Both the position numbers and the translations under genes were made by a program. The notes beneath the pieces are model-generated. The model did no database searches. It had not been told where the DNA came from and saw nothing but the letters and a program-made list of their open reading frames with translations. Positions 1-6,099 of a stretch of 8,233 nucleotides of DNA are shown piece after piece. Origin of the DNA: an uncultured Burkholderiales bacterium (lineage in GTDB: Bacteria; Pseudomonadota; Gammaproteobacteria; Burkholderiales; Burkholderiaceae); assembly GCA_903845315.1 (NCBI GenBank), contig CAIMWY010000279.1, positions 1 through 8,233 on the forward strand. The letters are read 5' to 3'. Position 1 is the stretch's first letter. Every line of letters starts with the position of its first letter.

Positions 1-1226
1 ACCATGCCAACCACCACTTTGAAGAACACGGCATCAGCGCCACCGGCGTGAAGATGGATGTGGCCAAGATGATTGCCCGCAAGGACAACGTCGTGAAGCA
101 AAACAACGACGGTATTTTGTACTTGTTCAAAAAGAACAAGGTCGCCTTTTTCCACGGTCGTGGCAGCTTTGCAGGCAAGACCGAAGCCGGCTTCGAGATC
201 AAAGTGGCAGGCAAGGACGAAGAGTCGGTCACCGGCAAACACATCCTCATCGCCACCGGATCGAGCGCGCGCGCCTTGCCTGGCGTGCCGTTTGACGAGG
301 TGAATGTGCTGTCCAACGACGGCGCCTTGCGCATCGCTGCGGTGCCTAAGAAGTTGGCTCTGATTGGCTCGGGCGTGATTGGCTTGGAAATGGGGTCGGT
401 TTGGCGCCGCCTGGGCGCTGACGTCACCATCCTGGAAGGTCTGCCCACTTTCCTGGGGGCGGTGGACGAACAAATCGCCAAAGAAGCCAAAAAAGCCTTC
501 GACAAGCAAGGTCTCAAGATTGAACTCGGCGTCAAAGTTGGCGAGATCAAAAACGGCAAAAAAGGCGTTTCGGTGGCGTATACCAACGCCAAAGGTGAAT
601 CCATTACTCTAGATGCAGACAAACTGATCGTCTCCATCGGTCGTGTGTCCAACACCACTGGTTTGAATGCTGACAGCGTGGGTCTGCAAATAGACGAGCG
701 CGGCACCATTGTTGTCGACGGCGACTGCAAAACCAACTTGCCGGGCGTTTGGGCGGTGGGGGACGTGGTGCGTGGCCCGATGTTGGCCCATAAAGCCGAA
801 GAAGAGGGCGTGGCGGTGGCCGAACGCATTGCCGGCCAACACGGCCACGTCAATTTCAACACCATTCCTTGGGTCATCTACACCAGCCCTGAGATTGCGT
901 GGGTCGGTCGAACCGAGCAGCAACTCAAGGCTGACGGCGTGGCCTATAAGGCGGGCACCTTTCCGTTCTTGGCCAATGGCCGCGCCCGTGCCTTGGGCGA
1001 CACCACCGGCATGGTCAAGATGTTGGCCGATGCCAAGACCGACGAAATCTTAGGCGTTCACATCGTGGGCCCGATGGCCAGCGAGTTGATTTCTGAGGCG
1101 GTGGTGGCGATGGAATTCAAGGCTTCCGCCGAAGACATTGCACGCATTTGCCATGCCCACCCATCTTTGAGTGAAGCCACCAAAGAAGCCGCCTTGGCGG
1201 TGGACAAGCGCACGCTGAACTTCTAA
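1..1226 (+). CDS. lpdA: Dihydrolipoamide dehydrogenase (E3), 5'-truncated by the window edge
   Basis: This flavoprotein reoxidises the dihydrolipoyl groups of 2-oxoacid dehydrogenase complexes with NAD+. The frame is open from base 3 to the TAA at 1224-1226, giving 407 visible residues. The family is about 475 long, so roughly 70 N-terminal residues are missing, including the FAD-binding GxGxxG and the redox CxxxxC. The first ATG at 48 is internal. Seen in order, in visible-fragment numbering: ATGS (84-87) closing the FAD domain; GSGVIG (122-127), the NAD-binding Rossmann motif; WAVGD (250-254), the second FAD contact; and a C-terminal dimerisation domain with HAHPSLSE (384-391), whose second His and Glu form the catalytic dyad. 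Family knowledge and the zapE neighbour suggest the E3 of 2-oxoglutarate dehydrogenase (odhL/lpdA), behind odhA and odhB upstream. A pyruvate dehydrogenase E3 paralogue is the alternative. The terminator just downstream makes this the last gene of its operon. Confidence 0.95.
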   Translation, partial: HANHHFEEHGISATGVKMDVAKMIARKDNVVKQNNDGILYLFKKNKVAFFHGRGSFAGKTEAGFEIKVAGKDEESVTGKHILIATGSSARALPGVPFDEVNVLSNDGALRIAAVPKKLALIGSGVIGLEMGSVWRRLGADVTILEGLPTFLGAVDEQIAKEAKKAFDKQGLKIELGVKVGEIKNGKKGVSVAYTNAKGESITLDADKLIVSIGRVSNTTGLNADSVGLQIDERGTIVVDGDCKTNLPGVWAVGDVVRGPMLAHKAEEEGVAVAERIAGQHGHVNFNTIPWVIYTSPEIAWVGRTEQQLKADGVAYKAGTFPFLANGRARALGDTTGMVKMLADAKTDEILGVHIVGPMASELISEAVVAMEFKASAEDIARICHAHPSLSEATKEAALAVDKRTLNF

Positions 1227-1240
1227 GCCTCAGCGGCTTA
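1224..1240 (+). other. Small inverted repeat over the lpdA stop codon
   Basis: TAAGCC (1224-1229) and GGCTTA (1235-1240) form a perfect 6-bp stem with a 5-nt loop. The 5' arm contains the lpdA stop codon. It has no following T-run, so it is not itself an intrinsic terminator. It may stabilise the 3' end of the mRNA or simply be chance. Confidence 0.4.
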
Positions 1241-1253
1241 AGCCCAGCAAGGG

Positions 1254-1279
1254 AACCCGTCAGAGATGGCGGGTTTTTT
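1254..1279 (+). terminator. Rho-independent terminator of lpdA
   Basis: AACCCGTCA (1254-1262) pairs with TGGCGGGTT (1267-1275), giving nine pairs with one G-U wobble around a GAGA tetraloop. The 3' arm runs into six consecutive T (1274-1279). This is a canonical intrinsic terminator 27 nt after the lpdA stop, and it separates the lpdA operon from the zapE operon. Confidence 0.88.
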
Positions 1280-1334
1280 GATTTAAAAGCACAGATCAAT
1301 CAACCCTTCACCTCGAGCAGGGCAGCGTCCAAGG

Positions 1335-1340
1335 CACAAT
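1335..1340 (+). promoter_or_regulatory. Possible -10 box for the zapE operon
   Basis: The zapE operon needs a promoter in the 71-nt gap after the lpdA terminator. CACAAT at 1335-1340 is a fair -10 match (4 of 6), although TACAAC at 1340-1345 is also possible. No good -35 lies 16-18 nt upstream; the best is TCGAGC at 1313-1318. Transcription from CACAAT would begin about 4 nt before the ATG at 1351. There is no Shine-Dalgarno sequence before that ATG, which fits a leaderless or nearly leaderless mRNA. This is tentative. Confidence 0.3.
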
Positions 1341-1350
1341 ACAACCCGCT

Positions 1351-2448
1351 ATGTCAGTGCATGAAAACTATCAACGAGAACTCCAAGCCCGCGGCTATCA
1401 AAGCGACCCCGCACAACTGCGCGCAATCGACGCGCTAGAGCGTTGCGCCGACGAATGGGCAGCCTACAAAACCAAACGTTCCAGTACGCTGAAAAAGTTG
1501 GTCAATCGCCCAGCGATTCCTCGCGGTGTTTACATGTATGGCGGGGTAGGGCGCGGCAAGAGCTTTTTGATGGATTGCTTTTTTGATGCGGTGCCGATAC
1601 AGCGTAAAACGCGTTTGCACTTTCACGAATTCATGCGTGAGGTCCATTGCGAACTGCGGGAATTGCAAGGCACACCCAACCCTTTGCAGGTGTTGGGACA
1701 AAAGATGTCTAAGCGCTACAAGCTGATTTGTTTTGATGAATTCCATGTGGCGGAAATCACCGATGCCATGATTTTGCATCGACTGCTCAGCGCCTTGTTT
1801 GAAAATGGCGTGGGTTTTGTCACCACCTCCAATTTCAAGCCCAATGACTTGTACCCGGGTGGCATGCACCGCGACCGCATTTTGCCGGCGATTGATTTGC
1901 TCAACGCCAACTTGGATGTGGTCAATGTCGACAACGGCACCGATTACCGACGTCGCGTGCTCGAACAAGTTGACCTGTATCACACACCCCTGGGCGCCAA
2001 AGCCGATACGGCCATGGGCGTGACCTTTGATCGTTTGGCTGAGTGTCCTGATGAAGACCCTGTGCTTCACATTGAAGCGCGTGAAATCACTGCCCGTCGT
2101 CGTGCCGGAGGTGTCGTGTGGTTTGACTTCAAAGCCCTGTGCGGTGGTCCACGTTCGCAAAATGATTACCTCGAAATCGCTACTCAATTTCATACTGTCT
2201 TGCTCAGCGATGTGCCCTACATGCCGGTGAACAAAGCGTCTGAGGCGCGTCGTTTCACCTGGCTGGTGGATGTTTTGTACGACCGCAGGGTCAAGCTGAT
2301 CATGTCGGCTGCGGTGCTGCCCGAACAGCTCTACACCGAAGGGCCATTGGTGCATGAATTTCCCCGCACGGTGTCGCGATTGAATGAGATGCAGTCGGCC
2401 GAATTTTTGGCTCTAGAGCGTCGCACGGTGGATACGGCACTGACATGA
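1351..2448 (+). CDS. zapE: Cell division protein ZapE (AFG1-like P-loop ATPase)
   Basis: ZapE is a cytoplasmic ATPase that associates with the FtsZ ring at constriction in E. coli; its eukaryotic relative AFG1/LACE1 acts in mitochondria. The 365-residue product matches the usual length of about 375. Visible motifs are Walker A GGVGRGKS (64-71), Walker B LICFDEF with D129 and E130, and a sensor-like VTTSN (157-161), followed by the C-terminal part typical of the family (IEAREITARRRAGG and a late RFTWLVDVLYD stretch). The ATG at 1351 is the longest start and gives the usual short N-terminal helix before the ATPase core. It has no recognisable ribosome binding site. It heads a four-gene operon: its TGA overlaps the next gene's ATG in an ATGA. 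Family assignment is firm; the division role is by analogy. Confidence 0.94.
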   Translation: MSVHENYQRELQARGYQSDPAQLRAIDALERCADEWAAYKTKRSSTLKKLVNRPAIPRGVYMYGGVGRGKSFLMDCFFDAVPIQRKTRLHFHEFMREVHCELRELQGTPNPLQVLGQKMSKRYKLICFDEFHVAEITDAMILHRLLSALFENGVGFVTTSNFKPNDLYPGGMHRDRILPAIDLLNANLDVVNVDNGTDYRRRVLEQVDLYHTPLGAKADTAMGVTFDRLAECPDEDPVLHIEAREITARRRAGGVVWFDFKALCGGPRSQNDYLEIATQFHTVLLSDVPYMPVNKASEARRFTWLVDVLYDRRVKLIMSAAVLPEQLYTEGPLVHEFPRTVSRLNEMQSAEFLALERRTVDTALT

Positions 2449-2987
2449 CACTTAAGCTACTTGGATTTCTGCTCAGTGGGTGGGTGTTGGGTGTTCAAGC
2501 CCAATGGCCCAGCGAACAAGAGCGCCAGGCCGAAAGCGTCAGACTGGATGCGCGCCGTCAGGCCTTAGAAGACACTTACAACCAAGACATGCGCTTGTGC
2601 TACCAACTGTTCAATGTCACAAGTTGCCGTTTGCAAGCGCGTGATCGGCGTATTGAAGCCAGTGCACAACTGCGCAAAGACGAGTTGGCTCACAAAGACC
2701 TCGAACGGCAAATCAAAACCGAGCAAGCCAAGCAGCGCATGGTTGAGCGAGCCACTCAAGAGCAGCAACGACAGCAAGAACGCGAACAAGCCGTTCAAGA
2801 AGCCAAAGAACGGGAGCAGCGTCATGTGGACAAGCTCGCGGACCATGAAACCAAAGGCGGACAACGCGAAGCCTTTGACCAAAAGCAACGCGATGCACAA
2901 GCACATCGCGACAGCCTTGAACAAAAGCGACGTGAACGCGCCAAGCCTGCGGCCGACCCGTTGCCCGCCCCGGGTGCCTCGCGATGA
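2445..2987 (+). CDS. Secreted coiled-coil protein with a cysteine pair, function unknown
   Basis: I recognise no named family. The 180-residue product begins with a signal peptide: a Lys at position 4, a hydrophobic core (LLGFLLSGWVLGV), and a VQA motif ending at residue 19, a good signal peptidase I site. The only cysteines, C52 and C61, bracket an LCYQLFNVTSC segment (CX8C) and would be exported, so an intramolecular disulfide is plausible. From about residue 65 to 165 the protein is almost entirely charged and Gln-rich helix (runs of E, Q, K, R), which reads as a long coiled coil. The end is a Pro/Ala-rich tail. The start overlaps the zapE stop (ATGA, 2445-2448), and its own stop overlaps the next ATG, so expression is probably coupled to zapE. 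The short-overlap layout and intact frame argue for a real gene. A periplasmic structural or envelope role is only a guess. Confidence 0.85.
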   Translation: MTLKLLGFLLSGWVLGVQAQWPSEQERQAESVRLDARRQALEDTYNQDMRLCYQLFNVTSCRLQARDRRIEASAQLRKDELAHKDLERQIKTEQAKQRMVERATQEQQRQQEREQAVQEAKEREQRHVDKLADHETKGGQREAFDQKQRDAQAHRDSLEQKRRERAKPAADPLPAPGASR

Positions 2988-3190
2988 CGTTCGAAAATCT
3001 GCGCTCGCCAGAACGTCAACTCATTGAGTTACGCATGGAACACGCCGATCTCAATGCCAGCATTGACCGCTTGAGCCAAGTTGTGCCGGAAAACGAGATG
3101 CTGTTGCGTCGCCTGAAAAAACGCCGTCTGGTTCTGCGTGATCAGGTTCATCAGCTTGAACGCGATCTCGAACCCAAAGAGCCGGCCTGA
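2984..3190 (+). CDS. YdcH-like small protein (DUF465)
   Basis: This is a 68-residue, highly charged helical protein with no signal peptide. It shows the DUF465/YdcH pattern: an EH pair (19-20) followed by L23 and I27 (the H-x-x-L-x-x-x-I hallmark), then a basic LKKRRLVLRDQ segment (44-54) matching the family's LKK.KL.LKD. Members are usually 60-80 residues and probably form a short helical hairpin; their function is not settled. The ATG sits in an ATGA overlap with the preceding gene's stop and lacks a good Shine-Dalgarno sequence, so it is likely read by coupled reinitiation. The stop TGA (3188-3190) shares its last base with the helicase ATG. The family call rests on motif memory, not a profile search. 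Confidence 0.83.
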   Translation: MTFENLRSPERQLIELRMEHADLNASIDRLSQVVPENEMLLRRLKKRRLVLRDQVHQLERDLEPKEPA

Positions 3191-5241
3191 TGGACAACCC
3201 CTTGCGCGACATGGTGCAAGAGGCGTTTGCGCCTTTGGGTGTGTTGGCACGTGCCACCGAGCAGTTTCAACCCCGCGCTGGCCAAACCGACATGGCTTTG
3301 GCGGTGGCCGATGTGGTGACACACGGCGGCAGCTTGGTGGTGGAGGCTGGCACCGGCGTGGGCAAAACCTTTGCCTATTTGGTGCCAGCGTTGCTCAGCG
3401 GCGAACGGGTGTTGTTGTCCACCGCCACCAAGGCTTTGCAAGACCAATTGTTTGCGCGTGATTTGCCGCGTTTGGTCCAAGCACTGAATTTGCCGGTGCG
3501 ACTGGCCTTGCTCAAAGGTCGCAGCAGCTATTTGTGCACACACCGCCTAGAAATGGCGCGCCAAAGCAGCAGCCTGCCAGACCGAACTGTGGTGAATTTG
3601 CTGGCCAAGGTCGAGACCTGGTCGCACGCCACGACCACAGGGGACTTGGCCGAGTTGTCAGGGCTGGATGAGCGCTCACCCCTGATTCCATGGATCACCT
3701 CCAACCGGGACAACTGCTTAGGTTCGCAGTGCCCCAAGTTCAAGGGCTGCCATGTCAATGCGGCGCGTCGTGAAGCGCTGGGGGCCGACGTGGTGGTCAT
3801 CAACCACCATTTGTTTTTTGCCGACATGGCGGTACGCGAAACCGGTATAGCTGAGCTGCTTCCCACAGTGCGCGTGGTCATTTTTGACGAGGCACACCAA
3901 CTCAACGAAACAGGGGTTCAGTTTTTAGGCCGACAGCTGGGCACGGCCCAACTGCTGGATGTGACTCGTGACATCTTGGCCACCGGCTTGCAGTTGGCGC
4001 GCGGTTTGGCCGATTGGCAAGGTGTGTCGTCTTTGCTGGAGCGCAGCACGCGCGAATTGCGGTTGGTGGCTGGCAAACGCCCTGGCGCCCTCAAGTTGCG
4101 CTGGACGGGCGATGCCCCCGAAGGGATTCACCCAGAGGCTTGGAGCTTGGCGCTGCAAGACCTCGGTGCGGCCTGCGTGCAAGCATTGCGGGCGCTGGAG
4201 ACGGTGAGCGAACTAGCCCCAGACTTTGGGCGTATGTTTGAGCGTGTGGCCGAGATTGCGCAACAGGTGGATGCCTTTTTAAAACCCTGCGCGCCCGAGG
4301 CGGTGCGATGGCTGGATGTGACCGCGTCTCAGGTACGTTTGATGGAAGCCCCGTTGGACATTGCTCAGAGCGTGCGCGACAAGTTGATGTCCAGCAAGCC
4401 GCATGACAGCGGCAACTCAGGCGCAACCTTGGATGAACGCCCACGTTCTTGGGTGTTCACCTCGGCCACCTTGGGCGACGACGATGGCTTGACTTGGTTC
4501 ACTGAACCTTGTGGGTTGGAGGCTGCCAAGGTGCTGCGCGTCAGCAGTCCCTTTGACTACCCCCATCAAGCCAGTGTCTATGTGCCACGCCATGTGGTTC
4601 GCCCCAACGACCCGGCGCACAGCGCACAGGTGGCTCAACTGGCCAGCGATGCAGTGCGTCGCTTAGGAGGTCGCACCTTGGTGTTGACCACCACCTTGCG
4701 TGCCTTGCGTGCCATTGGCGAGTTGATGAAGCAGCAGCTGGATGGCAGCGGTATCGAGGTGCTGGTGCAAGGCGAGTGGCCCAAGCGCCATTTGATGGAG
4801 CGCTTTCGCGAAGGTGCACAGGTGGGAGCGGGGGGGTGCGTGCTCGTGGCCTCGGCTACCTTCTGGGAAGGCTTTGATGTGCCTGGCGACGCATTGCAAT
4901 TGGTGGTGATTGATAAGTTGCCATTTCCACCTCCCAACGACCCGTTGGTCGAGGCGCGTAGCAAACGTCTAGAGGCCCAGGGCCGCAGTGCATTCAATGA
5001 TTATTTTGTGCCAGAGGCAGTGGTGGCCTTGAAGCAAGGTGCTGGACGCTTGATCCGCCGAGAAACAGACCAAGGCTTGCTGGTCTTGTGTGACAACCGT
5101 CTGGTCACCACTGGTTATGGCAAGCGATTGCTAGCGGCATTACCCGCCATGCGTCGCTTGGAAAGCGACGAAGACTTGGTTCAGGCCTTGGATGCGCTCA
5201 AGCAGGTCGCACTCACCACAGCTTCCACCATGGTTTTTTAG
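3190..5241 (+). CDS. yoaA: YoaA-type (DinG family) ATP-dependent DNA helicase with Fe-S cluster
   Basis: This is a superfamily 2, XPD-like 5'-3' DNA helicase. Known members act in DNA repair; E. coli YoaA works with the polymerase subunit HolC (chi), and DinG unwinds R-loops and forked DNA. In 683 residues I see: a Q-like motif around FQPRAGQ (26-32); Walker A EAGTGVGKT (52-60); motif Ia STATKALQDQL (77-87); four cluster cysteines C116, C176, C181 and C187 in the YLC / NCLGSQCPKFKGC arrangement; DEAH (233-236); motif V SATFWEGFDVPGD (555-567); and motif VI QGAGRLIRR (616-624). The LKGRSSYLC, NCLGSQC and INHHLFFADM segments resemble YoaA more than DinG, so I use yoaA, although annotation pipelines may call it dinG. 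All four cysteines and the catalytic motifs are present, so it looks active. It begins inside the ydcH-like stop (TGATG), and its 3' end overlaps bamD by 29 bp on the other strand. Confidence 0.93.
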   Translation: MDNPLRDMVQEAFAPLGVLARATEQFQPRAGQTDMALAVADVVTHGGSLVVEAGTGVGKTFAYLVPALLSGERVLLSTATKALQDQLFARDLPRLVQALNLPVRLALLKGRSSYLCTHRLEMARQSSSLPDRTVVNLLAKVETWSHATTTGDLAELSGLDERSPLIPWITSNRDNCLGSQCPKFKGCHVNAARREALGADVVVINHHLFFADMAVRETGIAELLPTVRVVIFDEAHQLNETGVQFLGRQLGTAQLLDVTRDILATGLQLARGLADWQGVSSLLERSTRELRLVAGKRPGALKLRWTGDAPEGIHPEAWSLALQDLGAACVQALRALETVSELAPDFGRMFERVAEIAQQVDAFLKPCAPEAVRWLDVTASQVRLMEAPLDIAQSVRDKLMSSKPHDSGNSGATLDERPRSWVFTSATLGDDDGLTWFTEPCGLEAAKVLRVSSPFDYPHQASVYVPRHVVRPNDPAHSAQVAQLASDAVRRLGGRTLVLTTTLRALRAIGELMKQQLDGSGIEVLVQGEWPKRHLMERFREGAQVGAGGCVLVASATFWEGFDVPGDALQLVVIDKLPFPPPNDPLVEARSKRLEAQGRSAFNDYFVPEAVVALKQGAGRLIRRETDQGLLVLCDNRLVTTGYGKRLLAALPAMRRLESDEDLVQALDALKQVALTTASTMVF

Positions 5242-6022
5242 CCGCAGCGGCGCGCTCAGGGTGCAAAAGCACGCTGTCAGGGTAGGTTTGTTCCATCACA
5301 CGTCGGGTGTCGTCGCGCAATTGTTCTAGCCCCAAACGGTCGTAAGACTGCACCATGATGAACAAAGCTTCTTCGACGGCTGGCACATCACGGTAGTCGT
5401 TGACGGTGATCTGAGCCCGGTTGACAGCTGCAACATAGGCGCCGCGATTGAAATAGTGCCGCGCCACATAGACATTGGAGCGTGCCAAGGAATTTTTGAT
5501 ATAGGCCATGCGCAAGCGTGCATCTGGGCTGTACTTCGAGTCTGGAAAGCGTGTGGTCAATTCGCGGAATGCTTCAAACGAATCCTTGGCTTGTTTGGGG
5601 TCGCGCTCGGCCAAATCTTGGCTGGCCAATGCGGAGAAAAGCCCCAAGTTGTCGTTGAAGTTCACCACGCCCTTGAGATAAATTGCATAGTCCAACGCAG
5701 GGTTGGCTGGGTTGAGCTTGATGAAGCGATCCAAAGTGGCCACCGCTTGGACTGGCTCATTGGTCTTGTATTGAGCCCAGGCCTTGTCGATTTGGGCTTG
5801 CTGAGCCAGCACAGAACCGGCTGCGCGTCCTTCGAGCTTTTCGTAATAACCAATCGCTTTGTCGTAAGCGCCAGCGGTCATTTCGTCTTTGGCTTCAGCG
5901 TAGAGCTTTTCCACGCTCCAATTCGCTGTGGCATCTTTTTCTGTCGCACAACCAGACAAAAGAATCGCGCCAGCCAAGCTGAATGCCATCCACACCACCG
6001 ATAATTTGAGTCGTAACACCAC
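5213..6022 (-). CDS. bamD: Outer membrane assembly lipoprotein BamD (ComL/YfiO)
   Basis: BamD is the essential lipoprotein that, with BamA, inserts beta-barrel proteins into the outer membrane from the periplasmic face. The 269-residue product has a lipoprotein signal peptide with lipobox LSGC (22-25), so C25 would be acylated. It is followed by TPR-like helical pairs (about 37-250), including YDKAIGYYEKLEGR (53-66), the BamD hallmark around RFPDSKYSPDARLRM (158-172), and a VARHYFNRGAYVAAVNR segment (186-202). It ends in a Trp-rich PWWKLW tail. The start is GTG at 6022-6020 with a second GTG as codon 2; AAGAAAG six nucleotides upstream serves as Shine-Dalgarno sequence. An ATG at codon 12 would still leave a lipobox but a short signal. 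The gene is divergent from rluD, the usual proteobacterial arrangement, and convergent with yoaA. Length is slightly above E. coli BamD (245). Confidence 0.94.
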   Translation of the reverse strand: MVLRLKLSVVWMAFSLAGAILLSGCATEKDATANWSVEKLYAEAKDEMTAGAYDKAIGYYEKLEGRAAGSVLAQQAQIDKAWAQYKTNEPVQAVATLDRFIKLNPANPALDYAIYLKGVVNFNDNLGLFSALASQDLAERDPKQAKDSFEAFRELTTRFPDSKYSPDARLRMAYIKNSLARSNVYVARHYFNRGAYVAAVNRAQITVNDYRDVPAVEEALFIMVQSYDRLGLEQLRDDTRRVMEQTYPDSVLLHPERAAAAKKPWWKLW

Positions 6023-6033
6023 AGGCTACTTTC

Positions 6034-6061
6034 TTGAAGCAAAGACAACCCATTCTATCGG
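6034..6061 (+). promoter_or_regulatory. rluD: Weak candidate rluD promoter overlapping the bamD promoter
   Basis: TTGAAG (6034-6039, 4 of 6 to the -35) is followed after 16 nt by TATCGG (6056-6061, 3 of 6 to the -10). It would initiate about 30 nt before the TTG start at 6100 and leave the strong ribosome site in the leader. The match is poor. It is listed because rluD must be transcribed from this 77-nt gap or from within bamD. Confidence 0.22.
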
Positions 6062-6078
6062 CTCAACCGACGTACCAA
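6052..6078 (-). promoter_or_regulatory. bamD: Candidate bamD promoter
   Basis: On the minus strand, TAGAAT (complement of 6052-6057) matches the -10 consensus at 5 of 6 positions. TTGGTA (complement of 6073-6078) matches the -35 at 4 of 6, with a short 15-nt spacer. Initiation near 6045 would give a leader of about 23 nt that includes the AAGAAAG ribosome site before the GTG. It is placed sensibly, but the spacer is suboptimal. Confidence 0.42.
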
Positions 6079-6087
6079 GCATCCACC

Positions 6088-6094
6088 AAGGAGG
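6088..6094 (+). promoter_or_regulatory. rluD: Strong Shine-Dalgarno sequence that fixes the rluD start
   Basis: AAGGAGG at 6088-6094 is complementary to the 16S rRNA 3' end and lies 5 nt before an in-frame TTG (6100-6102). No comparable site precedes the other in-frame TTG at 6034. The ATG at 6095, directly after the AAGGAGG, is out of frame and reaches a TAG after three codons. Confidence 0.75.
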
Positions 6095-6099
6095 ATGCC

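Noticed and set aside
48..1226. Treating ATG 48 as the start of lpdA
   Set aside because: The frame is open to base 3, and the upstream codons continue the family sequence. The FAD-binding and CxxxxC segments are missing simply because the window begins inside the gene.
1435..2355. A 306-codon open frame on the minus strand opposite zapE
   Set aside because: It is antisense to a gene with clear Walker motifs and family length. Its translation has no recognisable domain and is His/Gln-rich, as expected for the complement of coding DNA.
2889..2910. Inverted repeat CGCGATG / CATCGCG with 8-nt loop
   Set aside because: It lies inside the coiled-coil coding sequence, has no T-run and no known operator match, and a 7-bp palindrome of this kind is expected by chance in coding DNA of this composition.
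2565..2924. Minus-strand open frame with hydrophobic, Leu/Phe-rich translation opposite the coiled-coil gene, resembling a small membrane protein
   Set aside because: The hydrophobicity follows from the opposite strand of Gln/Glu/Lys-rich codons. The sense frame has a signal peptide and overlapping starts and stops with its neighbours.
5456..6004. A 182-codon plus-strand frame opposite bamD
   Set aside because: It is the antisense shadow of a clear lipoprotein gene with lipobox and TPR repeats; no ribosome site or domain supports it.
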